From Acidimicrobiaceae bacterium (GTDB lineage Bacteria; Actinomycetota; Acidimicrobiia; Acidimicrobiales; RAAP-2), in NCBI GenBank assembly GCA_003138815.1, contig PLHD01000010.1, positions 124,308 to 188,307 on the forward strand: DNA of 64,000 nucleotides, written 5' to 3'. How positions within the stretch are numbered: position 1 is the first letter of the stretch; each line of letters opens with the position of its first letter. Both the position numbers and the translations under genes were made by a program. The notes below the pieces were generated by a model that did not search any database, had not been told where the DNA came from, and worked only from the letters and a program-made list of their open reading frames with translations. Below are positions 46,649 to 56,204 of this stretch, one piece after another.

Positions 46649-47943
46649 TATTCGACTCGTACGCGCACGCGAAGCGGCTGTGAACCCAACTCGAAACGCT
46701 CGCGCAGCGAGCGCTCCACGTAGCGCATGTACGTCGCGGGCAGCTTGCCGGCCACGAACAGCGTGAAGGTCGGCGGCTCGATGGCCCCCTGGACCGCGTA
46801 GCGGATCTTGCCGGTCGGCGCGGGCTGCTTGATCTGCAGGTCGCGGATGGCGCGGTTGAGCGCCCCGGTCGGAACGCGCTTGACGTAGTCGGCGGCGGCG
46901 ATGGAAAGCGCGGGCAGGATGCGGTGCACGCCCTTGCCCGACGTCGCCGTCGTCTTCATAACCGGCGCGTCGCCCAGGAACGCAAGCTTCTCGCCCACCG
47001 TCGCGAGCACGTTGTCGCGCTCCTCGACGGCCACGAGCTCCCACTTGTTCAGCACCACCAGCGACGGGCAGCCGGCCGCGGAGATTCGCTCGGCCAGGCG
47101 CTGATCCTGTCCGGTCGCTCCGACGGTCGCGTCGATCACCAGGATCGCGATGTCCGCCCGGTCCAGGGCGTCGAGGCTTCGCAGGACGGCGTACGTCTCG
47201 AGGCCGGCGGCGGTCTTGGCCCGACGGCGCATTCCGGCGGTGTCGATGAAGCGGATCAGGCCGGCGTCGGTGCTGACGACCGTGTCGATGGCGTCGCGGG
47301 TCGTGCCGGGCATGTCGTGAACGACCGAGCGCTCCTCGCCGATCAGCTGGTTGAAGAGCGTGGACTTGCCGACGTTGGGGCGTCCGACGATCGCCACGCG
47401 AAGCGCGCCGTCGTCGTCGGCCTCGGCCGCCTCCTCCACCTCGATCTGCTCGCCGAGCTGATCGACGATGAAATCGAGAAGATCGCCGGCCCCGCGCCCG
47501 TGCAGCGCACTCACCGTATGGGGGTCACCGGCGCCGAGGCTCAGGAACTCCCAGCTGTTGGCCTCGTGCTGGGTGTCATCGACCTTGTTCACCACGAGCG
47601 CCACCGGGCGGCCGCTGCGCAGCGCCCACCTGGCTGCGTGGGTGTCCTCGTCGACCATGCCCGTGGTCACGTCGGTCACCAGGAGAACCAGGTCGGCCTC
47701 GGACAGCGCCGTCTCGGCCTGCTGGGAGACCTTGCCCTCGAGGTCCGAGCCGGCCTCGAGCCAACCTCCCGTGTCGACGACGTCGAAGGTTAGCCCGCGC
47801 CACTCCACCTCGACCGACTTGCGGTCGCGGGTGACGCCGCGGTGCTCCTCGACCACGGCCACCCGCTTGCCCGCGAGTCGGTTGACGAGCGAGGACTTGC
47901 CCACGTTGGGGCGCCCGACGATGACCACCTGGGGCTTCTTCAC
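46648..47943 (-). CDS. der: Ribosome-assembly GTPase Der (EngA)
   Basis: 431 residues with two GTPase domains in tandem, each with GRPNVGKS (9-16 and near 185), DTGG or DTAG, and NKVD or NKWE, followed by the KH-like domain (LPATYMRYVERSLRERFEL). It works in 50S subunit maturation. ATG 47943 overlaps the DUF512 gene. The pairing cmk-der is usual; here cmk lies further away. Confidence 0.96.
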   Translation of the reverse strand: MKKPQVVIVGRPNVGKSSLVNRLAGKRVAVVEEHRGVTRDRKSVEVEWRGLTFDVVDTGGWLEAGSDLEGKVSQQAETALSEADLVLLVTDVTTGMVDEDTHAARWALRSGRPVALVVNKVDDTQHEANSWEFLSLGAGDPHTVSALHGRGAGDLLDFIVDQLGEQIEVEEAAEADDDGALRVAIVGRPNVGKSTLFNQLIGEERSVVHDMPGTTRDAIDTVVSTDAGLIRFIDTAGMRRRAKTAAGLETYAVLRSLDALDRADIAILVIDATVGATGQDQRLAERISAAGCPSLVVLNKWELVAVEERDNVLATVGEKLAFLGDAPVMKTTATSGKGVHRILPALSIAAADYVKRVPTGALNRAIRDLQIKQPAPTGKIRYAVQGAIEPPTFTLFVAGKLPATYMRYVERSLRERFELGSQPLRVRVRVE

Positions 47944-49316
47944 GTTGAGACCATTCCTTTGGAGCGCACCGAGTCGAGGGTGGCGCGAAGATCGTGCCCC
48001 GTGGTGCGAACGGTGATCACGGGGTGCGCCAGATCATCCAGTGTAAGCCCGTCCAGGAACCGCCCTTCGGAGAGGCAGACGTCGGGCAGCAGACAGATGG
48101 TCGACACCGGCACGTCGGCGGTGGCTCGGATCAGGTCCTGGCCGGTGAGCAGGCCAGCCACCTTGATGTTTCCGCCGAAGTACGAGTTCACGACGGGCAG
48201 GATTCCTACGTCCGCGAAGCCGTGGCCGTCGAGGAGATCGCGCAGTATCGGAGCCGCGTACTCGCCCGTGATGACCATCACGTCGTCGCCGTGGCGGATC
48301 GAGACGTCGCCGCCACGCTCGGCGCGGTAGCCCCACGCCGGGGCGCCGTCGACCGACTGGAAGAATCCGGTGCCCAGCTTCGCCATCTCGGTCTGTTCCA
48401 CGAAGCTCTCGATGAACGCGGCGACCAGACCGATGCCGTTCTCGGCCTGGTCGAGGCTTTCGAACTTGGTGGCCGGCGGCGGTGCCATCCCGGCGACGAG
48501 GTAGAACTCGTCGCTGGCGAAGACCGAAACCCGTCCGAGCAGCTCCTGCGTGAGAGCCTGGAAGCGGTCGGCCAGCGCCACGACGTGGCGCGCCTCGTTG
48601 GGCGTGTGCGAGCGCATCGTCTCGTCGCTGGAGAAGTCGCTGATGCCGATCGGCACGAGGGCCACCGACGCGAGGTCGGGGTACAGCGACAGCACGTCGT
48701 GCAGCGTGCGCTCGAGTTCGACGCCGTCGTTGACCCCGGGGCACACCACGACCTGCGCGTGCACCTCGATGCCGCCGCGCAGCAGCTCGCCCAGCCAGCG
48801 CAGGCTGGTCGCCCCGCGCGGGTTGCGCAGCATCTCGGCGCGCAGCCCCGGGTTGGTGGTGTGGATCGAGACGTAGAGCGGCGAGAGACCCTCCTCGATG
48901 ACCCGTTCCAGGTCGAACTCGGTGAATCGCGTGAGGGTCGTGTAGTTGCCGTAGAGGAACGAGAGGCGGAAATCGTCGTCCTTGACGTAGAGCGAGCGGC
49001 GCATCCCCTTGGGCAGCTGGTAGATGAAGCAGAACGAGCAGTGGTTGTCGCAGGTGCGGATTCGGTCGAACACGGCCGAGTCGATCGCCAGTCCCAGGGG
49101 CTCACCTTCACCCTTGTGCACCGTAACCTTGCGCTGCAGGGGCTCGTCGGCCCGTTGCAGGACGAGGGTCACGCTCTCGCCGTCTATCAACTGCTGGTAC
49201 TCGATGATGTCGCTCGGCTCTCGGCCGTTGACCGAAATCAGCTCGTCGCCGACCGCGATGTCCACCCGGGCGGCCGCAGAATCCGCGGAGATTGAGGAAA
49301 TTCGGGCACCCGACAC
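47940..49316 (-). CDS. DUF512 radical SAM-like protein with PDZ domain
   Basis: 458 residues. A PDZ-like N-terminus (SAAARVDIAVGDELISVNG) is followed by a radical SAM-type cluster motif CDNHCSFC (Cys89, 93, 96), an iron-sulfur barrel, and a C-terminal DUF512 domain (YFGGNIKVAGLLTGQDLI). The family is widespread beside der, and its reaction is unknown. GTG 49316 is the first start in frame, with a GGAGG placed very near. It is divergent from ispH with 49 bases between. Confidence 0.88.
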   Translation of the reverse strand: MSGARISSISADSAAARVDIAVGDELISVNGREPSDIIEYQQLIDGESVTLVLQRADEPLQRKVTVHKGEGEPLGLAIDSAVFDRIRTCDNHCSFCFIYQLPKGMRRSLYVKDDDFRLSFLYGNYTTLTRFTEFDLERVIEEGLSPLYVSIHTTNPGLRAEMLRNPRGATSLRWLGELLRGGIEVHAQVVVCPGVNDGVELERTLHDVLSLYPDLASVALVPIGISDFSSDETMRSHTPNEARHVVALADRFQALTQELLGRVSVFASDEFYLVAGMAPPPATKFESLDQAENGIGLVAAFIESFVEQTEMAKLGTGFFQSVDGAPAWGYRAERGGDVSIRHGDDVMVITGEYAAPILRDLLDGHGFADVGILPVVNSYFGGNIKVAGLLTGQDLIRATADVPVSTICLLPDVCLSEGRFLDGLTLDDLAHPVITVRTTGHDLRATLDSVRSKGMVST

Positions 49317-49365
49317 CCCTCCAGCCTAGGACCCCTTCGAGAAACGGGTTACTAGGCTTGGTCAC

Positions 49366-50403
49366 GTGAGTGTCGACAAGGTAGTTCTCGCGGCGCCTCG
49401 GGGCTTCTGCGCCGGGGTCGAGAAGGCCATCAAGGCCCTGGACTGGATGACCCGCATCTTTGAACCGCCGGTCTTCTGCTACCACGAGATCGTCCACAAC
49501 CAGTTCGTCGTCGACCATTTCCGGTCCCTCGGCGTCGTCTTCGTCGACGACGTCGCCGACGTGCCGAGCGGCGCGCCGGTCATGCTGAGCGCCCACGGCT
49601 CCCCCCCGCAGGTCATCGAGAGCGCCCGCCGGTCCGGGGGGACCGTGATCGACGCCGTCTGCCCGCTCGTCACCAAGGTCCACCACGAGCTCAAGGTCCG
49701 CGCGCGCAAGGGCTACACCATCCTCTACGTGGGCCACGAGGGTCACGAGGAGGCCGTGGGCACGATGGCCGTCGCCCCAAAGTCCGCGCACCTCATCGAA
49801 TCGACCGGCGACATCGACGCGCTGAGCGGCCGCGAGGGCCCCTTCGCCCTGCTGAGCCAGACCACCCTGAGCCTCGACGAATGGCAGCACCTGCGCGAGT
49901 ACGCCGAGCAGACGTTCCCCGACATCTGGATGCCCAATCGCAGCGACCTCTGCTTCGCGACCACAAACCGCCAGGCCGCGCTGCGGGCGATCGCCGCCGA
50001 CGCCGACGCCGTCATCGTGATCGGCTCGGCGAACTCGTCGAACACCGTCGCGCTTGCCCAGGTGGCCGAGGCCGTGGGATGCGCGCGCGTCCTGCGGGTG
50101 AATCGCGCCAGCGAGCTTCCCGACGACCTGACGGGCGTCGTGGCGGTCACCGCCGGGGCCTCAGCCCCCGAGTCGCTCGTCAACGAGGTGCTCGAGTTCC
50201 TCGATCCCGCCAACGGTGTCGAGGTCCGCTCGGTCACGGTGGAGGACGAGTACTTCCCGCCTCCCCCCGAGCTGCGAGAGATGCTCAAGGCCCTGTCGGC
50301 CGCGCTGGATCTCGTCCTCGCCACGCCCCTCACGTCGACCTTCGACGGTCAGGCCGATCGGGATTTCACCGCCGCTCAGGTCCTTTCGGCCACCGGACGG
50401 TGA
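49366..50403 (+). CDS. ispH: 4-hydroxy-3-methylbut-2-enyl diphosphate reductase
   Basis: 345 residues, last enzyme of the MEP isoprenoid pathway. Cluster-binding Cys15 (APRGFCAGV), Cys99 (DAVCPLVTKVH) and Cys196 (SDLCFATTNRQ) are in place, with the substrate-binding YHEIVHN, SAHGSPP and SANSSNT. It starts with GTG 49366. Confidence 0.95.
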   Translation: MSVDKVVLAAPRGFCAGVEKAIKALDWMTRIFEPPVFCYHEIVHNQFVVDHFRSLGVVFVDDVADVPSGAPVMLSAHGSPPQVIESARRSGGTVIDAVCPLVTKVHHELKVRARKGYTILYVGHEGHEEAVGTMAVAPKSAHLIESTGDIDALSGREGPFALLSQTTLSLDEWQHLREYAEQTFPDIWMPNRSDLCFATTNRQAALRAIAADADAVIVIGSANSSNTVALAQVAEAVGCARVLRVNRASELPDDLTGVVAVTAGASAPESLVNEVLEFLDPANGVEVRSVTVEDEYFPPPPELREMLKALSAALDLVLATPLTSTFDGQADRDFTAAQVLSATGR

Positions 50404-50440
50404 GTTCAGGGCAAATCCTGCGAAAGGCTATTGTTTGTCC

Positions 50441-50689
50441 GTGAATTCATTCCCGAGCATGGACGTCTCGACGCGCGAGCAGTGGATGACCATTGTGGAT
50501 GAAACGATCGCCGCCCAGCCCCGCGTGGGCCGCCAGCTCCTGTCGATGATCCGGGGACTGGGGACCATCACCGACGGCTTCGCCGGCGAGTGGGATCAGA
50601 GGTCATTTGATCCGGCGTATTGCTCGGAGCCCCTCGAGCACTTCGAGCCGATCGTGCTGCGCGTGTTCGCTCGAGCAAAGTCCATCTAA
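50441..50689 (+). CDS. Small hypothetical protein between ispH and a glycosyltransferase
   Basis: 82 residues from GTG 50441, or 76 from ATG 50459. It has no signal peptide or membrane segment. It contains MDVSTREQWMTIVDETIAAQ and an even spread of charged residues. I do not recognise it. It ends eight bases before the next start, whose ribosome site overlaps its end, so it is probably in an operon with the glycosyltransferase. Confidence 0.6.
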   Translation: MNSFPSMDVSTREQWMTIVDETIAAQPRVGRQLLSMIRGLGTITDGFAGEWDQRSFDPAYCSEPLEHFEPIVLRVFARAKSI

Positions 50690-50697
50690 GGAGCATC

Positions 50698-51498
50698 ATG
50701 GCCAAATTTGATCTGGAAAAACGTCGCATCACGCGCCTGCGCGCCTACGCGATCGAGCAGGCCCTCGCCCGCCTCGAGAGTGACCGGCCGGGCTTCACGC
50801 CTGAGGCGATCGTCGCCTCCATCTGCGCCTACGAGGAGGAGGGCAACATCGGCGGCGTGCTGGACAAGATGCCCACCGATATCAACGGCCAGCCCTACAC
50901 GACCCTCGTCGTGGTGGACGGCGGCGACGACAAGACGGCCGAGATCGCCCGGTCCTATCCGGGCGTCGTGGTCATCGTGTTCCCCGTGAACCTCGGCCAC
51001 GGCGTGGCCCTGCAGGTCACCTACCGCTACTGCATCTCCCATGACGTCAAGTACGTCGTCACCCTCGACGCCGACGGCCAGAACGACCCCGCCGAGATCC
51101 CCCAAATCCTGGCCCCGCTCGTCGCCGACCAGGCCGACTTCGTGGTCGCGAGCCGCCGACTCGGCGTGGACAAGACCTCGGACCGGTTCCGAAAGACGGG
51201 CGTGTGGGTCTTCTCGTTCATCATGAACCGCATGACGGGCGCCAAACTGACCGACACCTCGACCGGCTACCGGGCGCTGCGCGTGACGATGCTGGCCGAC
51301 GTGGTCGACCGGCTCCAGCAGGAGCAGTACCAGACCGCTGAGCTGCTCATCACCTGCCTGAAGCGTGGATGGCGCGCCGGCGAGGTGCCCACCGTGTGGC
51401 ACCCGCGCTTCTCGGGCACGACCAAGAAGGGCAAGAACTGGCTCTTCGGGTTCCGCTACGCGAGGGTCGTCTTCGGCACGTGGTGGCGCGAGCGTTAA
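50698..51498 (+). CDS. Family 2 glycosyltransferase (DPM1-like)
   Basis: 266 residues. GT2 A-fold with VVVDGGDDKTAEIA, VTLDADGQNDPAEI (DxD) and STGYRALRV, close to dolichyl/polyprenyl phosphate mannose or glucose transferases. No membrane segment is present. AAGGAG precedes ATG 50698. The neighbouring ispH and plsC suggest envelope lipid or polyprenyl-linked glycan work; the sugar is not evident. Confidence 0.85.
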   Translation: MAKFDLEKRRITRLRAYAIEQALARLESDRPGFTPEAIVASICAYEEEGNIGGVLDKMPTDINGQPYTTLVVVDGGDDKTAEIARSYPGVVVIVFPVNLGHGVALQVTYRYCISHDVKYVVTLDADGQNDPAEIPQILAPLVADQADFVVASRRLGVDKTSDRFRKTGVWVFSFIMNRMTGAKLTDTSTGYRALRVTMLADVVDRLQQEQYQTAELLITCLKRGWRAGEVPTVWHPRFSGTTKKGKNWLFGFRYARVVFGTWWRER

Positions 51499-52160
51499 CT
51501 CGCCCTGAGGGCCTCGTCGTACGCCGCCTGGAGCCCCTGGCGCAACTCCTCGGTCTTGGCCGTGATCGCCGATCTCGACACGCGCCCCTCGGACGTCGGC
51601 GGCGTGATCGGCGCGCCGATCACGATGCGGATCCGCACTAGACGAGGGAGCTTGGCGCCCAGCGGCAGGGCCCGGTCGCTGCCCGCGATGCCGACCGGCA
51701 CCACCGTGGCCCCGGTGCGCGCGGCGATGAACATGGCGCCGTCCTGGAGCGGGCCGACGAGGGGTCCCTCCTTGCGGGTGCCCTCCGGGAAGAGAACCAG
51801 CGCCTGGCCCTGGCGCAGGACCTCCTGGGCCGAGTTCATCGAGTCGCGGTCCGTCGTCGCGCCCCGGTGGATGGGGAAGGCGCCCAGGTGGACCAGCAGT
51901 CGGCCGAAGGGTGCGAACTTGAAGATCCCGTCCTTGGCCATGAAGAAGACCTTGCGCGGAGAGATGAACAGGGTGAACGCGAAGTCGACGTTCGAGCGGT
52001 GGATCGGCGCGATCAGCACCGGCCCCTCCAGGGGAATGTTCTCCTGGCCGGTCACCGTAGGGCGGAAGAGGAGTCGCGAGAGGCCCGAGAGGATGGCCGC
52101 CACGACGTGGTAGGCGACCGTCTTGTCGGGGTTCAGTTCGACTGTCGAGCGCTCAGGCAT
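51495..52160 (-). CDS. plsC: 1-acyl-glycerol-3-phosphate acyltransferase
   Basis: 221 residues. PIHRSNVDF is the catalytic HxxxxD motif, FPEGTRKEG the glycerol-phosphate-binding motif, and PVGIAGSDRALP the later block. A hydrophobic N-terminal segment around 18-33 could anchor it in the membrane. It is last gene of the aroH-to-plsC run and overlaps cmk by 28 bases. Confidence 0.88.
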   Translation of the reverse strand: MPERSTVELNPDKTVAYHVVAAILSGLSRLLFRPTVTGQENIPLEGPVLIAPIHRSNVDFAFTLFISPRKVFFMAKDGIFKFAPFGRLLVHLGAFPIHRGATTDRDSMNSAQEVLRQGQALVLFPEGTRKEGPLVGPLQDGAMFIAARTGATVVPVGIAGSDRALPLGAKLPRLVRIRIVIGAPITPPTSEGRVSRSAITAKTEELRQGLQAAYDEALRAS

Positions 52161-52762
52161 TCAATGATCTCCCCCGCTACCTCGTCCACAGTACGGCCGG
52201 TGGTGTCCAGCACGAGCGCATCGTCGGATTGACGCAGCGGCGAGGCGTCGCGCGTCAGGTCGGCCTCGTCGCGCCGCGACACCGACGCGGCGCTCTCGTC
52301 GCCCCGGCGACGAGAGCGTTCCATGGGCGACGCCGTCAGGAATATTTTGAGCGTGGCGTCGGGGAAGACCACGGTGGTGATGTCGCGCCCCTCGACGACG
52401 GTGCCCACGGGCTGCTGGGCGGCCCACTCGCGCTGGCGCGCAACCATCGCCCGGCGCACGAGCGGATTCGCGGCCACCACCGAGACGGCCTCGTTGACGC
52501 GGTCGTTGCGGATCTCGTCTTCGACGTCGCGGCCGTTGACCGTGACGCGCGGCAGCGTCGTGAGGGTGACCTCGCTCGCGAGCCGGCCCAGGACCTGCTC
52601 ATCGTGAACGTCGAGCCCGCGCGACAGCGCCTCGCACGTGACGGCCCGGTACATGGCGCCCGTGTCGAGGAACGACCACCCCAGCTCGCGGGCGACCTGG
52701 CGCGCCACCGTGGACTTGCCCGAGCCGGCCGGACCGTCGATGGCGATGATCTGGTGGCTCAT
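52133..52762 (-). CDS. cmk: Cytidylate kinase
   Basis: 209 residues. P-loop GPAGSGKS at 10-17, LDTGAMYRAVT, EGRDITTVVFPDA and SRRDEADLTR. It phosphorylates CMP and dCMP. ATG 52762 overlaps the aroA stop (ATGA). Confidence 0.95.
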   Translation of the reverse strand: MSHQIIAIDGPAGSGKSTVARQVARELGWSFLDTGAMYRAVTCEALSRGLDVHDEQVLGRLASEVTLTTLPRVTVNGRDVEDEIRNDRVNEAVSVVAANPLVRRAMVARQREWAAQQPVGTVVEGRDITTVVFPDATLKIFLTASPMERSRRRGDESAASVSRRDEADLTRDASPLRQSDDALVLDTTGRTVDEVAGEIIECLSARQSN

Positions 52763-54042
52763 TGCAATGATGCTACGTCGTCGAAAAAATGGGGATAGCT
52801 CGATGCGACCGTCTGCGCGCCCGAGATGACGCAGCCCCCGCCGGCCCACCCGGCGACGGCGCTCGCCATGACGATGCGGTGGTCGAGTTGCGCGTCGATG
52901 CGGAAGTGCGCGAAGGCGCTCGCGCTGCCGAGGCCCTCGATGAAGAAGTCGTCGCCCTCCTCCCACACCCGACATCCCAGCAGCCTGGCCAGCCTCATCG
53001 ATCCGGTGAAGCGGTCGGACTCCTTGAGCCGCAGTTCGCCCATGTCGCGGAAGGCGGTGATCCCGCTGGCCGCCGCGGCGGCCACGGCGAGGACGGGGAC
53101 CTCGTCCACCGAGGGTATCTCGCGGGACTGGACCTCGCTGGCGACCAGGGTCGAGCTCTGGCTGAGCAGCGAGGTCCCCGTCGCGCGGTTCTCGAGCGCG
53201 ACCCGAGCTCCCATCCGCGCCAGCACCCCGACGAATCCCACGCGCTCGGGAGCGCTGTCGACGCCCACCACTTCGAGCGACGCGTCCGCGTGCACGGCTC
53301 CCAGCACCGCGAAGAAGGCCGCCTGGGACGGGTCACCCGGCACCCGCCACGCCGTGGCGTTCGGGCGGGCGGGAACGATGGTCACGACTCGCCCGGTGCC
53401 CTCGTCGACGCTGCGCACGTCGAGGCCGGCCTGGCGCAGCATGTCCTCGGTCGTCGTGCGGGTGCGGTGGTCCTCGCGCACCGTGGTGGGGCCGGTCGCC
53501 GCGAGCGCGGCGAAGAGGATCGACGACTTGACCTGCGCGCTGGCTCGGGGAACGTGGTAGTCGATCGCCCGCAAGGTCACGGCGCCCTCGATGGTCAACG
53601 GCGCCGTGACGCGGTGGCCGTGGCCGGTGACGCGAGCGCCCATCAGCGAGAGCGGAACGGCGATGCGGTCCATGGGCCGCTTGGAGAGCGACGGGTCGCC
53701 GACCAGGGTGTGCACCCCTTCGACCCCGCTCACGATTCCCGACAGGAGCCGCATGGTCGTTCCGGAATTACCGCAGTCGAGCTCGCCCGTGGTGGGCGCC
53801 AGTCCCTCCCGGGGTCCGACGATCCGCACGACCTTCGCCTCGTCGGTGCGCGAGGCCCCGAGGCTCACCATGATGGCGCTGGTCGACGCGACGTCGTGGC
53901 CCGGCGAGAGGCCCTCGATCGTGCTCTCGCCGCTGGCCAAGGCGCTGATCATCAGCGCCCGATGCGACGCGCTCTTGTCGCCCGGGACGCGCAGCGAGCC
54001 GTGAAGCCTCTGCGCGTGAACGACGCTGCGTACCTGGCTCAC
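52759..54042 (-). CDS. aroA: 3-phosphoshikimate 1-carboxyvinyltransferase (EPSP synthase)
   Basis: 427 residues. PGDKSASHRALM at the N-terminus (PEP/shikimate-3-phosphate site), LDCGNSGTTMRLLSG, SSQ-type core SAQVKSSILFAAL, DEVPVLAVAAA and RLKESDR. The LDCGNSGTT form is that of Gram-positive rather than enterobacterial enzymes. GTG 54042 overlaps the tyrA stop (GTGA). Confidence 0.96.
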   Translation of the reverse strand: MSQVRSVVHAQRLHGSLRVPGDKSASHRALMISALASGESTIEGLSPGHDVASTSAIMVSLGASRTDEAKVVRIVGPREGLAPTTGELDCGNSGTTMRLLSGIVSGVEGVHTLVGDPSLSKRPMDRIAVPLSLMGARVTGHGHRVTAPLTIEGAVTLRAIDYHVPRASAQVKSSILFAALAATGPTTVREDHRTRTTTEDMLRQAGLDVRSVDEGTGRVVTIVPARPNATAWRVPGDPSQAAFFAVLGAVHADASLEVVGVDSAPERVGFVGVLARMGARVALENRATGTSLLSQSSTLVASEVQSREIPSVDEVPVLAVAAAAASGITAFRDMGELRLKESDRFTGSMRLARLLGCRVWEEGDDFFIEGLGSASAFAHFRIDAQLDHRIVMASAVAGWAGGGCVISGAQTVASSYPHFFDDVASLQ

Positions 54043-55112
54043 TGCTCGCGAACCACCTGGAAGCCCAGTTCGCCGAGCGCCGCAGCGAGGAGCTGCGCCT
54101 GGGTGGCGTCGACGGCCAGCAGCAGCGTCCCGCCCGCTCTCTCGATGCCGTGGGCGATCTCGATGTCGTAGATGTTCACCGCCAGCTCCGAGGCAGCCAT
54201 CGTCACGTTGGCCAGGACACCTGGTCGGTCGCTCACGGCGACGCGCAGGTAGGCCAGGTTGTCCGAGCTCAGGGCGCGTCCGGGCAGCTGGCGTCGGGCG
54301 ATCGACGCCGACTGGAGGCTGGATTCGATGGTGGCGCGCCGCCCGGCACCCAAGGCCTGGCGCAGGGTCTCGAGGCGCTCCTGGAGCGACTCGAGCGTCT
54401 GGTCGATGGCGTCACGGTTCTCGAACAGGATGTCGGGCCAGATCGTCGGGTCCCCGGCCGCGATGCGGGTCATGTCGCGAAATCCCCCGGCGGCCAGCTG
54501 CAGCAGGACCGGATCGTCCTCGGCGGCCTTGGTCGCCTCGTTCATGAGCGCACCGGCCAGCAGGTGAGGGACGTGGCTCGCCAGGGCGACCAGGCGGTCG
54601 TGGTCGTGCGCGTCGATCGCCACCACGCTGGCCCCGATCTCGCGCAGCACCCCGTGCAGCGTGCTGTAGGTCTCGGGGAGGGTTCGGCGTGTCGGCGTCA
54701 GCACCCACGTGCATCCTCGAAAGAGGTCCGCGCTCGCTCCGCCCAGCCCGCGCTGCTCCGAGCCGGCCATCGGATGGCCGCCCAGGAATCGCGGGTCGGC
54801 GACGGCGTCGACGATCGAGGACTTGACGCCGGCGACGTCGGTAACGATGAGTCGCGGATTCGTGCTCCCCGCCAGCATCTGGTTGGCCACTTCAGCCACG
54901 GCCCCGGCGGGTGTGGCGACGACGATCAGGTCGTGCTCGGCGCCGGGGGCGGGCCCGCGGATGACGGCCGCGTCGCGGGCTCGCTCGAGGGTGGCGTCGT
55001 CGAGGTCCCAACCAGTGACCTCCCAACCAGCCGCGCCCAGCGCCAGCGCCACCGACGAGCCGATGAGGCCCAGGCCGACGACGTGGGCGCGCCGCCTAGC
55101 CGGGGAGGTCAT
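54039..55112 (-). CDS. tyrA: Prephenate dehydrogenase with ACT domain
   Basis: 357 residues. The NAD motif GLGLIGSSVALAL starts near residue 13. It has VVATPAG, GGHPMAGSEQRG (prephenate site) and SHVPHLLAGALM with the catalytic His. A C-terminal ACT domain (about 280-357, LRVAVSDRPGVLANVT) suggests feedback control by an aromatic amino acid. ATG 55112 overlaps the aroH end by 17 bases. Confidence 0.94.
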   Translation of the reverse strand: MTSPARRRAHVVGLGLIGSSVALALGAAGWEVTGWDLDDATLERARDAAVIRGPAPGAEHDLIVVATPAGAVAEVANQMLAGSTNPRLIVTDVAGVKSSIVDAVADPRFLGGHPMAGSEQRGLGGASADLFRGCTWVLTPTRRTLPETYSTLHGVLREIGASVVAIDAHDHDRLVALASHVPHLLAGALMNEATKAAEDDPVLLQLAAGGFRDMTRIAAGDPTIWPDILFENRDAIDQTLESLQERLETLRQALGAGRRATIESSLQSASIARRQLPGRALSSDNLAYLRVAVSDRPGVLANVTMAASELAVNIYDIEIAHGIERAGGTLLLAVDATQAQLLAAALGELGFQVVREQ

Positions 55113-55467
55113 CGCGGAGTGACTGCGCGTCGCGCAGGTAGACGTGGCGGACGTCGGCACGCGCACGAGTGGTGTAGATGTGCATCAGGACCCGGATGCA
55201 GTGCTGCTTCGAGTTCGGCACGTCGATCTCGCTCGCGCACAGCAGGGGGATGTCACCGAATCCGATGCCTCGCGCGCCAGTCGCCGGAAAGGCCGAGGTC
55301 AGGTCGGTCGTCGTCGTGAAGACGATGCTGATGACGTCATCGTGCTCGAGGGCGTTGCGCTCCATCATCGCCGCCAGGAGTTCCTGGGTCGCCTCGGTGA
55401 TCTGTTCGGGAGTGTCGTTCGAGCACGTCGTCGCCCCGCGAACGCCCCGAACGATTGGAGAAGTCAT
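55096..55467 (-). CDS. aroH: Chorismate mutase, AroH class
   Basis: 123 residues, monofunctional AroH type (trimeric, as in Bacillus subtilis). Arg7 in VRGVRGATT and the Arg of CIRVLMHI are the expected substrate contacts; FTTTTDLTSAFPA is the core block. With tyrA it makes the tyrosine branch. Confidence 0.93.
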   Translation of the reverse strand: MTSPIVRGVRGATTCSNDTPEQITEATQELLAAMMERNALEHDDVISIVFTTTTDLTSAFPATGARGIGFGDIPLLCASEIDVPNSKQHCIRVLMHIYTTRARADVRHVYLRDAQSLRDDLPG

Positions 55468-56204
55468 GAAGGCATCGTAGATGCGATTTCATCGGTCATC
55501 CCGACGGCCTCCATAAGTCGGCGCACTTCGCTTATCGAGAGCTGGCGTGAGGACCCGGGACTCAGGGTGGCGTCCTGGAGCGGCCCGATGCGCGTTCGCA
55601 CGAGGCGGGTGACGTCGTGGCCCACCGCGGAACACATTCGCCGGACCTGGCGGTTGCGCCCCTCGTGGATGACGATGCGCAGCAGCCCTTCGCTCACCCG
55701 ACTCACCTGGGCCGGGCTCGTGAGCCCGTCGTCGAGTTCGACTCCTTCGCGCAGCCGTCGAATCGCCGCGGGCGAGGGGTCCCCCTCGACCCGGGCCAGG
55801 TACTCCTTGGCGATGCCCGAACTGGGGTGAGTGAGCAGGTGCGCGAGCCGACCGTCGTTGGTCAGTATCAAGAGACCCTCGGTGTTCATGTCGAGGCGCC
55901 CGACCGGGAATATCCGGACCTGGGACTCGACGAGGTTGAGCACCGTGGTGCGCCCCTGGGGGTCCGAGGCGGTGGTCACCACCCCGTCGGGCTTGTTGAG
56001 CAGGTAGTAGACCATGCTCTGGGCAGTGGGCGCCAGCGTGCCGTCCACGCAGATGATCTGGCGGTCGGGGTCGACGCGGTTCCCGAGCTCGGCCACGCGC
56101 CCGTCGATGGTCACTCGACCCTCGGTGATCAGGACCTCGCACGACCGGCGCGAGCCGAAACCGGCGCGAGCCAGGGTCTTCTGGAGGCGCTCGCCCTCTT
56201 CCAA
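55464..56204 (-). CDS. rluB: Pseudouridine synthase RluB/RsuA family
   Basis: 246 residues. An N-terminal S4 domain (RLQKTLARAGFGSRRSCE) is followed by the catalytic block GRLDMNTEGLLILTNDG with the nucleophilic Asp, and EGRNRQVRRMC. TTG 56204 is the start, adjoining the scpB stop. Position behind scpAB is standard and favours the 23S rRNA enzyme RluB. Confidence 0.92.
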   Translation of the reverse strand: MEEGERLQKTLARAGFGSRRSCEVLITEGRVTIDGRVAELGNRVDPDRQIICVDGTLAPTAQSMVYYLLNKPDGVVTTASDPQGRTTVLNLVESQVRIFPVGRLDMNTEGLLILTNDGRLAHLLTHPSSGIAKEYLARVEGDPSPAAIRRLREGVELDDGLTSPAQVSRVSEGLLRIVIHEGRNRQVRRMCSAVGHDVTRLVRTRIGPLQDATLSPGSSRQLSISEVRRLMEAVGMTDEIASTMPS